The position numbers were made by a program, and so were the translations under genes. Positions 7,264 to 14,344 of a DNA stretch of 16,829 nucleotides are shown here, piece by piece; the stretch's first letter is position 1, and each line of letters opens with the position of its first letter. A model generated the notes under the pieces. The model was not told the DNA's origin. It worked only from the letters and a program-made list of their open reading frames with translations, and ran no database searches. Source of the DNA: Pavlovales sp. CCMP2436 (taxonomy: Eukaryota; Haptophyta; Pavlovophyceae; Pavlovales); NCBI GenBank assembly GCA_026770615.1, contig MU631494.1:68000-84828 (forward strand). The letters are read 5' to 3'.

Positions 7264-7565
7264 CCCCACTTGCGGCTGCTGCAAGTGGGTCTGACAACGG
7301 CAAACGAATTTATAACGTGCAGAAGGGTGAAGCGAAATTTTTCGGTTGTGCTGTCGCAAAATATGCCCTTCTTGTTATAAAGTAAATCGCAGCTAAACAA
7401 ATATATGCCTCCGGCTCCACTCGCGTGGATCGCCCCAGTTTGACTTGCGAGTTGCGGCCCTGCTGCTCCTCCCGCGGGCGAAAGTTCACTGGGTCTCAAC
7501 GGCAAACCAATTTTAAAGTCCTGTGATCGAGATGCACGGTTGAGGCTGCCGGCTGCGTGCTGCTA
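7264..7565. repeat. Diverged direct duplication, copy B
   Basis: This is the second copy of 6849-7106. It is longer because of about 45 extra AT-rich bases (around 7370-7415) after ATATGCCCTT. The spacing between copies is about 415-460 bp. Confidence 0.8.
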
Positions 7566-8003
7566 TCCTTACAATACTATATGTATACTAAACGGAACTT
7601 CAACGGTACTCTGCTACGAGTTCGCAACTAGGCTCTGGCTTCGGTCACCCCCCCCAGCCCGCAAGTGGGGGACGACCATCCATAGCATTGCGAGCCTCCA
7701 TGCTCGAAGCCAGAGCTCGCTCTAGGCTCGCTGGATTTGTCTCGGCGAGCTCTATTCTGCACATTTTCCAGAAAATTGTGAATTTGTGTGCGTGGGGTAG
7801 TAAATCAGTAACTAACAAGGTGATCTTTTTGTAAAGGTGATCCGCCATGCTGAAATCGTTCACCAGCCCAAACTGTTAAACGTGAGTTTTCCGCATGTAA
7901 TTTAAAAAAAAAAATTAAAAATGAATTGTTTGCATGTATTTTAAGCGGTAAGTTACTTATTGGTGGCGTCGCTTTTTGAAAAGTTAGATACAAATCTACT
8001 GCA

Positions 8004-8008
8004 GATGT
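8004..8008. repeat. 5-bp target-site duplication (GATGT), left
   Basis: GATGT directly abuts the left LTR and is repeated exactly after the right LTR at 13653-13657. Five bases is the normal copia-type target duplication. Confidence 0.88.
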
Positions 8009-8318
8009 TGTTAGGATGCGAGAGTGCGAGGTCTGCAGCGAGAGCTAGGGGGAATCGAGTCCGAGTCGCGGTGAAGCGGCTAAGGACGAGAGCAGGAACA
8101 GCTAAGAGGCGTAGGGCGATACGACACAGAGCAGATGGTCTGAAGCTGTGTCACAAGGTCTCTTAGTAAGTAAGAGACCCTGACAAGAGAGCTGAAGAGG
8201 CGTCGAGAGCAGCCGTAGACAATTTGAGACGGCAGCTAAGCCCGGGATATTAAAATCCGGGCAGTCCGATGGCGAACCGGACAGAGCCAAAGTGTATGAA
8301 ACACTTGGGCTCCCGACA
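8009..8318 (-). repeat. 3' LTR (left copy)
   Basis: The LTR is 310 bp, beginning TGTTAGGATGCG and ending CTCCCGACA as read on the plus strand. It contains a perfect 9-bp stem-loop (GGTCTCTTA-GTAAG-TAAGAGACC, 8157-8179), a GCCCGG/CCGGGC-bounded AT core at about 8239-8262, and an AAGTGT/ACACTT hairpin near its right end. Confidence 0.95.
8157..8179. other. LTR stem-loop, 9-bp perfect stem
   Basis: GGTCTCTTA pairs with TAAGAGACC across a GTAAG loop. In the other LTR (about 13492-13513) one G of the second arm is missing, so the stem is imperfect there. It may be a structured element of the transcript's R/U5 region, by inference only. Confidence 0.6.
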
Positions 8319-8327
8319 CCCTCCCTC
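8319..8327 (-). promoter_or_regulatory. Polypurine tract
   Basis: On the minus strand GAGGGAGGG lies immediately before the 3' LTR, the position required for priming plus-strand DNA synthesis. A second G-run (eight G on the minus strand, about 8393-8400) lies further upstream. Confidence 0.85.
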
Positions 8328-8429
8328 AATCTGGACGTCGTCACGTTCAGGTTGAAGGAACTGGTACAGCCTGAGCTTGTAGTCGGTGAAAACCCCCCCC
8401 TTAAGGAGGGGGAAACCGATGGTGGCCGT

Positions 8430-9128
8430 TTACATGCCGAGAAGCGTGCGGCGGTGCTGCAGGAAGAGCTTGGGGCCGAGGGGCTTGGTCATGATGTCGG
8501 CGACGTTGTCGAGGCCGCTGATAAAGAACAGCTTGATGGTGCCGTTCTTGACGAGGTTGCGGATCCAGTGAAATTTGATGTCCACGTGCTTGGTCCGGCG
8601 GTGCACGATGTCGTTCTTGGACAAGTTGATGCACGAGACGTTGTCCTCGCCGACGGGCGTGGCCGTAGTTTGCGGGAAGCCGAGGTCGGCGAGGAGCTGG
8701 CGCATTGCGATGACCTCCTTGGAGACGGAGGTGACCGCGACGTACTCAGCCTCAGTCGAGCTGAGCGTGACGACGCTCTGCTTCTCGCGCCGGGCTAAGA
8801 CGGTGCCGCCTCCCATCTGCGTGATAAAGCCGGAGACGGACTTGCGTGTGTCGATGCAGTTGGCGTAGTCAGCGTCGACGAAGGCGGTAAAGTTGAGCTC
8901 GACGTTGGCCTTGAAGTTTAGGCCGAGGTCGGGCGTCCCAGCGAGGTAGTGGAGAATGCATTTGGCCGCGGTCATGTGCGGCTCGCCGGGGCGGCTCATA
9001 AAGTGCGTGAGCGTGCCCATGGCGTACATCATATCCGGGCGGAAGTGCGAGATGTGGATGGGCGCGCCGACGATCAAGCGGTACTCCGTGGCGCCGTCTT
9101 GGTCGAGGAGCTCCGAGTCCGAGGAGGG
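8430..9128 (-). pseudogene. copia pol: RNase H domain and C-terminus
   Basis: This is the last part of the polyprotein. It opens within the RT-RNase H connection at LIVGAPIHISHFRPD and contains the RNase H acidic sites FVDADY, SSTEAEY and GEDN, then HRRTKHVDIKFHWIR. It ends at MTKPLGPKLFLQHRR-x-x-LGM with TAA at 8430-8432, the standard copia C-terminus. The frame is open and well conserved. It is out of frame with the preceding RT segment by one missing base near 9128 (CACCCTCCTCGG), where one extra T would rejoin the frames. As it stands it has no start of its own except a TTG at 9077. The function in a healthy element would be removal of the RNA template during cDNA synthesis. Confidence 0.88.
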
Positions 9129-9685
9129 TGCAGGCCTTCTGCCATCGGTGTGTCAACGGGGTGCGCGTTAAGCATGCCGGTCCGCTCTAAGAGCTCGAGG
9201 ATGGCGCGCGAAATGGTCACCTTGATGCCGAGGTCGGAGCGCGTCAGCTTTATGGACAGGAAGGAGTCGATGTCGTCGCTGAGCGTCGTCTTGAAGGCCG
9301 TGGTGATCGAGGTGAGAAACTTGTCACAGACGTCGGGGTTCAGCGAGAAGTCGGCGATCAAGAGGTCGTCGACGTAGATACCGAGCGACGAGTGACCGTC
9401 GTCATGGTGAAGCGTGTACACGCACGGGTCCTGACGCGACTGCGTGAAGCCGTAGTCGATGAGCCAGTTGTCGATCAGCTGCCGCCAGTTGCGGCCGGAC
9501 TGCTTGAGCCCGTAGAGCGATTTGAGAAGTTTGAGAACGATGTCGCCCTTGCTTTTTAATATTGTACGAGTAGGGAGGGTCGACGTAGATGTCGTAGTCA
9601 AGGGGCCCGTGGAGGTACGCCGTCTTGAAGTCAAGGTGGAAGAGGCGTGCGCTGCGAGTGGCTGCAAGTGCGATGATGAATGAGC
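9074..9685 (-). pseudogene. copia pol: reverse transcriptase core, frameshifted
   Basis: This segment carries the RT palm. After the first frame break (about 9672-9680) it encodes IALAATRSARLFHLDF-KTAYLHG with the first catalytic Asp. A second break follows at 9552-9557, a run of five A on the minus strand where four would keep the frame. It then continues with LKLLKSLYGLKQSGRNW, PCVYTLHHDD and the catalytic YVDD (9365-9376), and ends with HPVDTPMAEG before the third break. Residues around YVDD and SLYGLKQ are standard copia RT. The first break is consistent with about four extra bases in CTCATTCATCATC; the second is a homopolymer change. These could be true decay or, for the homopolymer, a base-calling error. 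Confidence 0.88.
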
Positions 9686-12504
9686 TTGGCCGAGTCGTAG
9701 CGAAGGACGTAGGAGAACTTCTTGTCGTAGTCGAGGCCAAAGCGCTGTGCGTAGCCCTTGGCGATGCACCGAGTCTTGTATTTGTCAATAGTGCCGTCGG
9801 ACTTGCGCATGAGGTTGAGAACAAGAACAAGGCCCGTCTTGATGACCTTCATGCCGGACCGCCGAGGGGTCTCGACCCAGGTGCCGGTTGAGTCGATGGA
9901 AACGTACTCTGACTGGATGGAGGCGAGCCACTCGGCCGAGTGTGGACCGGAGACAGCTTGTATGAGCGTCGGCTGGTCGGACTCGGCGACGAGAGCGAGT
10001 AGGACGCACACGTACGGGATGTTCTGCTTGTAGGCGGAGCGGAGCGTGCGCGCCGAGGGTCCCGAAGTCGACAGAGCGAGCGGCGCAGTGTTGCCGATAG
10101 GAATGGACTCCAGGTCGGGGGCGTCAGGCAACGAGTCGCCCTTGGGAGCAGGTGGGTCGCCAAGAGGAAGTCGTGGGCGCGTCGCGATGCGGTTGATAAC
10201 GGAGCTCTTATCGATCCGCACATACCGGGTGAGAACGACCTTGCCAGAAGGGTGGAGCTTGATCACGGCCGCGTTGGTACAGCGAGTGAGTGCCCCGGCC
10301 GGCGCGTTGATCATGTGGCCCGAGTCGCCGTAGCCGATCAGGATGCCGTACGATGCGCGCGCGTCGAGCTTGAAGAGATGCGAGTGGGTGTCGACGACCC
10401 AGGCATCCGAGCCCCAGGCGCGGATGTGCGATAGGTTGGGGCGGCGGCAGAAGATGTGCTGATAGGGCGTCACGCCGGCCGACGAGTCTGAGACAAGCCG
10501 GTTTCGAATGTACACGGAGTGGAGGAAGGCGGAGTCGGCGTACGAGTCGGGGATGCCGGCTTGAGCGAGTAGTGCGCGCGCGTCCCGGGCGACGGTGCCG
10601 AAGTAGTGCTCTGCTTGCGCGTTGAGCTGGGGAGTCCTTGCCGGCGTGATTTCGGACCCGCCGATGCCGTTGGTGCGAAGGATGCCGTTCCAGCGTGCCG
10701 AGTCAAAGTCCTTGGCCCCGTCAAGCCGAAATTGCCGAACGAGGGAGCCGAGGGAGACGGTGTAGGTCTGGATGTCCTCGAGGAACTTGACGAGAAAGTC
10801 GGGGGACTGCGACTTGGTCTCGAGCTGGTAGATCCACGCGTACTTGGAGAACTGGTCGAGGAACAACATGAAGTTGTACCCCATCAATGGGTCGTTCGAG
10901 CGGAAGGACTCGAGAGAGTTGATGGGGCCTATGATGTCGACGCTGACTTTGTTGAAGGGCTGTGCAGCTTGGTGACGGGCGTCGTTGAAGGTCAGCTTGA
11001 TCGCCTTGCCCTCCGCGCAAGCTGGACAGATCTGCTTGAGGCGTCGAGAGGTGAGTAGCCCGTCCGTAGCCGAGATGGTCGCGTTGAGTGTATGGGTAGA
11101 AGCGTGTCCTAAACGGGCGTGGAGGATGCGCTTGTCGATGGTCGAGGGGGAACTGTCGTCGAGAGGAAGTTGACGGGCGGCTGCGGCGGGCGAACAGTCC
11201 GAGCAGGTCTCGGAGTCGGCATGGCCGACGAGCGTGTCATTGGAGGTGTCGATATCCTTGTTGCCGGTCTGGTTGATGGCCGGTGATGGAGGGGAAGCCG
11301 GGTCGACGGATGCCCCGAGCGCGTCCGAGGTAGCTGTGAAGACGGCCATGATGATGCACATGTCCTTAAGCTCTGCGATCCCTTGCGGGGTGATAAGGTA
11401 GCGGCCCTGCTGGAGGTCAAGGTCGAAGCCGTTGATGGAGAACTTGGTCTGCTTGGAGAGGCTCACGGGTTCGGCGTTCCACTGCTTGCAGAGGTCGGAC
11501 TCGTTGAAGATGAGCCGCTTGATGTCGGGGGACACGTAGAAGTTGTCGACCTTGGCCGTCACAAGCGAGTTGTTCATCAGCCGGTAGCCAACAGAGAGGG
11601 TGCCCTTGTACTTGCACACGATCGTGGAGGAGTTGGCAGCGAAAGCGTCCATGTTCGTGGGCTGCACGTCGGTCAGGAAGGGCAGGTAGTCCATCGGCCC
11701 GAGGTTGAGTTTCGAGCCGGAGTCGAAGGGGCCCGAGTCGCTCATCTGCGAGAGGGAGTCCTGGAAGCCCTTGCCGAGGAGGGAGTACACCTTGGAGATC
11801 TCGAAGTAGTCGGTCAGCTGTGCCAGGCCGCCCGAGTTAATGATCTCTTGCCCGTTGCCAATTGCGAAGGCGTGGGAGGACTTGGCCGTTGCGATGGCCG
11901 AGAGGAAGATGGTCGCGATAAACACGAAGATAAAGACGATCACCACGAGGAAGTTGAAGAGCGGCTTGGTTTTGCCGGCAATGAACTTGGAGGGGATGTC
12001 GGAAGCGATGTAAACGGCGGAGCGCTCGAAGGGCTTGGCGTCGGAGGCGATGTTGGAGGCGGAGTGCTCGAAGTGCTCGACGACGAGCATCGTGAGGGTA
12101 GCCGCGTCGAACTTGTCGAAGTGCGGCAGCTTGCGGGTGAAGAGCGGCGGGTAGGTCTCGTCGTAGGAGATAGCGAGCACGTCAGAATCGTCGGGGCCGT
12201 ACGGGTTGCGCGAGACCTGGACCATGTTGACAAAGAACGATAGCTTCTTGCGCAGCTGCTGCGTCTGCTCATCGAAGTCGACCGCCTTGACCGATGGGTT
12301 GCCGTAGTAGAAAGCAGCAGGGCAGTCGCGCGGGTGGTGGTCGGAGGCCTGGTTGTAAAGCTTGCACATGTAGCACAAAGGAGGGCGCTCGTCGCGAGGG
12401 CGCTCGTCGCGCGCGGCCTGCTTGGGAAAAGGAAGAGCGGGGCGGCTCGACGGAGGGTTGCGACCGTTACCGCGCCCGCCCTGCGCGAGTTGTTGGAGCT
12501 GCAA
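9631..12504 (-). CDS. copia pol N-terminal part: zinc knuckle, TM segment, protease, integrase, start of RT
   Basis: This is an open frame of 957 codons. Residue numbers below count from the TTG at 12504, which is not a real start; the frame opens upstream after a TGA at about 12629. Residues 44-61 form a long-spaced knuckle, C-x2-C-x8-H-x4-C. A stretch at about 183-207 is almost wholly Ile/Val/Phe/Leu/Ala and predicts a transmembrane helix. DSG at 261-263 is the aspartic protease site. Integrase follows with H462-x4-H467, C493-x2-C496, and DDE residues D523, D595 and E632. From about 858 it enters RT (EWLASIQSEY, then IAKGYAQRFGLDYD) and then runs out of frame. Normally it would be cleaved into nucleocapsid, protease, integrase and RT. 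It lies one base back (-1) relative to the gag frame. Confidence 0.85.
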   Translation of the reverse strand: MQLQQLAQGGRGNGRNPPSSRPALPFPKQAARDERPRDERPPLCYMCKLYNQASDHHPRDCPAAFYYGNPSVKAVDFDEQTQQLRKKLSFFVNMVQVSRNPYGPDDSDVLAISYDETYPPLFTRKLPHFDKFDAATLTMLVVEHFEHSASNIASDAKPFERSAVYIASDIPSKFIAGKTKPLFNFLVVIVFIFVFIATIFLSAIATAKSSHAFAIGNGQEIINSGGLAQLTDYFEISKVYSLLGKGFQDSLSQMSDSGPFDSGSKLNLGPMDYLPFLTDVQPTNMDAFAANSSTIVCKYKGTLSVGYRLMNNSLVTAKVDNFYVSPDIKRLIFNESDLCKQWNAEPVSLSKQTKFSINGFDLDLQQGRYLITPQGIAELKDMCIIMAVFTATSDALGASVDPASPPSPAINQTGNKDIDTSNDTLVGHADSETCSDCSPAAAARQLPLDDSSPSTIDKRILHARLGHASTHTLNATISATDGLLTSRRLKQICPACAEGKAIKLTFNDARHQAAQPFNKVSVDIIGPINSLESFRSNDPLMGYNFMLFLDQFSKYAWIYQLETKSQSPDFLVKFLEDIQTYTVSLGSLVRQFRLDGAKDFDSARWNGILRTNGIGGSEITPARTPQLNAQAEHYFGTVARDARALLAQAGIPDSYADSAFLHSVYIRNRLVSDSSAGVTPYQHIFCRRPNLSHIRAWGSDAWVVDTHSHLFKLDARASYGILIGYGDSGHMINAPAGALTRCTNAAVIKLHPSGKVVLTRYVRIDKSSVINRIATRPRLPLGDPPAPKGDSLPDAPDLESIPIGNTAPLALSTSGPSARTLRSAYKQNIPYVCVLLALVAESDQPTLIQAVSGPHSAEWLASIQSEYVSIDSTGTWVETPRRSGMKVIKTGLVLVLNLMRKSDGTIDKYKTRCIAKGYAQRFGLDYDKKFSYVLRYDSAKLIHHRTCSHSQRTPLPP
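11884..11958 (-). other. Predicted transmembrane segment in the copia polyprotein
   Basis: About 25 consecutive codons encode only hydrophobic or small residues (core VVIVFIFVFIATIFL), preceded by a basic AGKTK and followed by AKSS. The segment sits between the zinc knuckle and protease DSG, where copia polyproteins normally have a short soluble linker. The frame is open on both sides, so it is part of the polyprotein and not a sequence break. Confidence 0.75.
12322..12375 (-). other. Nucleocapsid zinc knuckle with extended spacing
   Basis: The motif runs from CYMC to HHPRDC with Cys at 1 and 4, His at 13/14 and Cys at 18: C-x2-C-x8-H-x4-C or C-x2-C-x9-H-x3-C. The retroviral knuckle is C-x2-C-x4-H-x4-C. 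A tandem RDERP pair (15 bp repeated) lies just upstream. It probably binds the element's RNA during packaging. Confidence 0.7.
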
Positions 12505-13170
12505 TTGAAATCCGAAGGGTAAGTGATCACGTTCACGCTGCGCCTGTCGGCGCCGTTGGTATTGAAAAGCATCGTGATGGCGGCGAGGTTCTCGCGCAGG
12601 GTCGCGAGGACGTCGGAAGCAAGGCGTCGCTCATTGGCGGGGTCGTTAATGGTCGACTGCACGAGCGAGGAGCAAGATTCGCCGAGCCCGCGCAGCGAGA
12701 TGAACAGGATCAGATCCGCGAGCTTGAAGGGAATGTGCGAGATGGATTTGAAAGCGCGCTGCACACGGTCGAGCCACTGGAGCGCGCTCTCCCTGTGCGA
12801 GCGCTGGAGCGAGATGAGGTTGAGCATAGAGGCGGCCTTGGACATGCCGGAGAGGCCGACGCAGTGGTTCTTGAGAATGTTGAAAACCAGAGCCAGCGAG
12901 ACGGAGCTGCCGCGCTTGGCGCCGTAGGCCTTGTGCATGACGTGCGTCAGGATGCGCTGGTTGATGGCCTGGGTGATGATGTCCTGAGCCTTGCACTGCG
13001 AGGTAAGCATACGGTGATACTCCTTGACTGCTTTGACAAAGGCGGGATCAGCCTCGCCCTTCGGGTAGGTCTGCTTGCCGTCATCGCTGATCGCCTCGGG
13101 GTCGGGGTAGTAGAGGGAGACGATCACGGGGTCAGCCTCGAGCGGGTCGAAGGGGGGCGGCTTGGTGAAG

Positions 13171-13208
13171 ACGCACGACAGGTCGATCTACGCACGAGAG
13201 GTCGATCT
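13171..13208. repeat. 19-bp tandem duplication inside gag
   Basis: Units 13171-13189 and 13190-13208 are identical apart from one base (ACGCACGAC against ACGCACGAG, both followed by AGGTCGATCT). Nineteen is not a multiple of three, so the duplication alone throws gag out of frame. Reading with one unit omitted gives a continuous frame across the site. Confidence 0.93.
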
Positions 13209-13327
13209 TCTCGTCCGACTGCATGTACGTGAGAAGCATCGCCACCCAGATAGGGAAGTGGGCCGGGTCGCGCAGCTTGAAGTGGTTGAAGCGCGACCCT
13301 GCCGACGCGCCTCCGTGGAACTCGAAG

Positions 13328-13343
13328 CCCTGAAGGTCCACCA
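13328..13343 (-). promoter_or_regulatory. Primer binding site
   Basis: On the minus strand TGGTGGACCTTCAGG begins directly after the 5' LTR terminal CA. A tRNA primer would have a 3' end complementary to this, i.e. ending ...GGTCCACCA. I do not recognise the tRNA. The same bases encode the first codons of gag. Confidence 0.6.
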
Positions 13344-13652
13344 TGTTAGGATGCGAGAGTGCGAGGTCTGCAGCGAGAACTAGGGGGGATCGATTCCGAG
13401 TCGCGGTGAAGCGGCTAAGGAAGAGAGCAGGAACAGCTACGAGGCGTAGGGCGATACGACACAGAGCAGGTGGTCTGAAGCTGTGTCACAAGGTCTCTTA
13501 GTAAGTAAGAACCCTGACAAGAGAGCTGAAGAGGCGTCGAGAGCAGCCGTAGACAATTTGAGACGGCAGCTGAGCCCGGGATATTAAAATCCGGGCAGTC
13601 CGATGGCAAACCGAAAAGAGCCAAAGTGTAAGAAACACTTGGGCTCCCGACA
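13344..13652 (-). repeat. 5' LTR (right copy)
   Basis: The LTR is 309 bp and starts and ends with the same TG...CA as 8009-8318. As the 5' LTR of a minus-strand element it should hold the promoter. An AT core, TTTTAATAT on the minus strand, lies in the GCCCGG/CCGGGC hairpin (about 13574-13595) and is the best TATA-like candidate. Confidence 0.95.
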
Positions 13653-13657
13653 GATGT
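13653..13657. repeat. 5-bp target-site duplication (GATGT), right
   Basis: This is an exact match to 8004-8008, directly after the terminal CA of the right LTR. Confidence 0.88.
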
Positions 13658-13735
13658 GTATATTTAAAATTTAATTGGCCAGGTTTCGTAACTGGCTTCG
13701 GGAAATCGCTATGAATGGTTGTGTGCTTTGCCGTA

Positions 13736-14342
13736 GGCCAGATATTGCTTTTTTTGGGCAATATATTGCTTTTAATATTGGCCGACCTCCCAGTGTAAAT
13801 ATGGCAAATATATTGGCCTATATTTTTTTTATGTATTTTCCAATAAGTGAATATGTCTTCCCATGTAGCAAATATTTGCCATATATTTCCATATCATTGC
13901 TTAATAGAGCCAACACGCGTGCTATCACCATAGAACTGTCCGAATAGCGTTTTTAGAAGCTGTCATGCTCATCTAGGACCGCTTCGCAACAAAGGAGGAT
14001 AATTATTTCCCCAATATGTTTACTTATTGGGCAATATATGGGGAGAATATAGGTCAATATATTTGCCATATTTACCTGGTTAATTTGCCACTGTAAATAT
14101 GGCAATATATGTCCTCGCCGGCGCCGTGGTCAAACAGGTCCAACAAACCAGTGTTAGACAAAAGAGTAATGCCGTCGACTTCAAGCAGTCGGTAAGAAGT
14201 AGCGGTGTCCCGGCGGGCAGATTACGCACTGCCAGCAAAGGCCCCAAACGCGACGCGGCGGGGCTATCGGCGTCTATGGCAAAAAAATGGCAAAAAAATC
14301 CCTCGCTGACAATATTGGAAAAAATATAAAAAATATCTGGCC
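13736..14342. mobile_element. AT-rich MITE with TA target duplication, 607 bp (Tc1/mariner-like)
   Basis: The ends are exact 11-bp inverted repeats, GGCCAGATATT at 13736-13746 and its complement at 14332-14342. Each is flanked by TA (13734-13735 and 14343-14344). Inside is a second inverted pair: TAAATATGGCAAATATATTGGCCTATAT at about 13795-13822 against 14047-14076, with a further partial copy at about 14093-14108. No transposase frame is present. The TA duplication suggests the Tc1/mariner group, but a TA inside AT-rich DNA is weak evidence on its own. A nested pair of elements is an alternative reading. Confidence 0.65.
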
Positions 14343-14344
14343 TA

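Larger units (their letters stand above)
6799..8003. other. Intergenic region with diverged direct duplication
   Basis: No gene is supported here. The stretch holds the upstream region of the ARL3-like gene and two diverged copies of a ~0.3-kb sequence (6849-7106 and 7264-7565). It also has a TATA-rich string at about 7240-7256 and a 12-bp inverted repeat GCTCTGGCTTCG at 7632-7643 and 7705-7716. An AT-rich run lies at about 7895-7925. Confidence 0.6.
12505..13344 (-). pseudogene. copia gag (capsid), frameshifted by a 19-bp tandem duplication
   Basis: The first frame (ATG 13344) encodes FKLRDPAHFPIWVAML-type sequence, the start of copia Gag, and breaks at 13171-13208 where 19 bp is duplicated in tandem. 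Counting one copy only, the frame joins exactly to the next segment, which opens at about 13139 and includes SLYYPDPEAISDD, KEYHRMLTSQ, HRESALQWLDRVQRAF and LRENLAAITMLFNTNG, a UBN2-like capsid core. Pol then lies one base back. The frame-shift zone is between a TGA at about 12629 in the pol frame and the zinc knuckle at 12375. Gag would form the virus-like particle. The start codon lies on the LTR/primer-binding-site boundary, so there is no leader between the LTR and gag. Confidence 0.85.
8009..13652 (-). mobile_element. Ty1/copia-type LTR retrotransposon, 5644 bp, decayed
   Basis: The element is full-length on the minus strand: 5' LTR 13344-13652, gag, pol in the copia order protease-integrase-RT-RNase H, polypurine tract, and 3' LTR 8009-8318, all inside a GATGT target duplication. 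Both LTRs start TG and end CA. By eye they differ at about 12 substitutions plus one gap over 310 bp, roughly 4%. Coding lesions are a 19-bp tandem duplication in gag and three frame breaks in RT, so this copy cannot encode a full polyprotein from one frame. No envelope-like frame follows RNase H. Confidence 0.93.

Noticed and set aside
11940..12500. Continuation of the gag frame past the zinc knuckle as a Ser/Thr/Arg-rich tail
   Set aside because: The composition (long Ser/Thr/Pro runs) is that of an out-of-frame reading of GC-rich coding DNA. The pol frame over the same bases has the knuckle and further conserved sequence.
11383..13232. Long plus-strand open frames (11383-12243 and 12294-13232) antisense to gag and pol
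   Set aside because: They are Gly/Glu/Val/Arg-rich with no domain, and mirror third-position GC bias of the real minus-strand pol and gag, which have clear motifs.
13328..13343. Assigning the copia primer to initiator Met tRNA
   Set aside because: The site TGGTGGACC does not match the familiar TGGTATCAGAG-type sequence, and no host tRNA is available for comparison.
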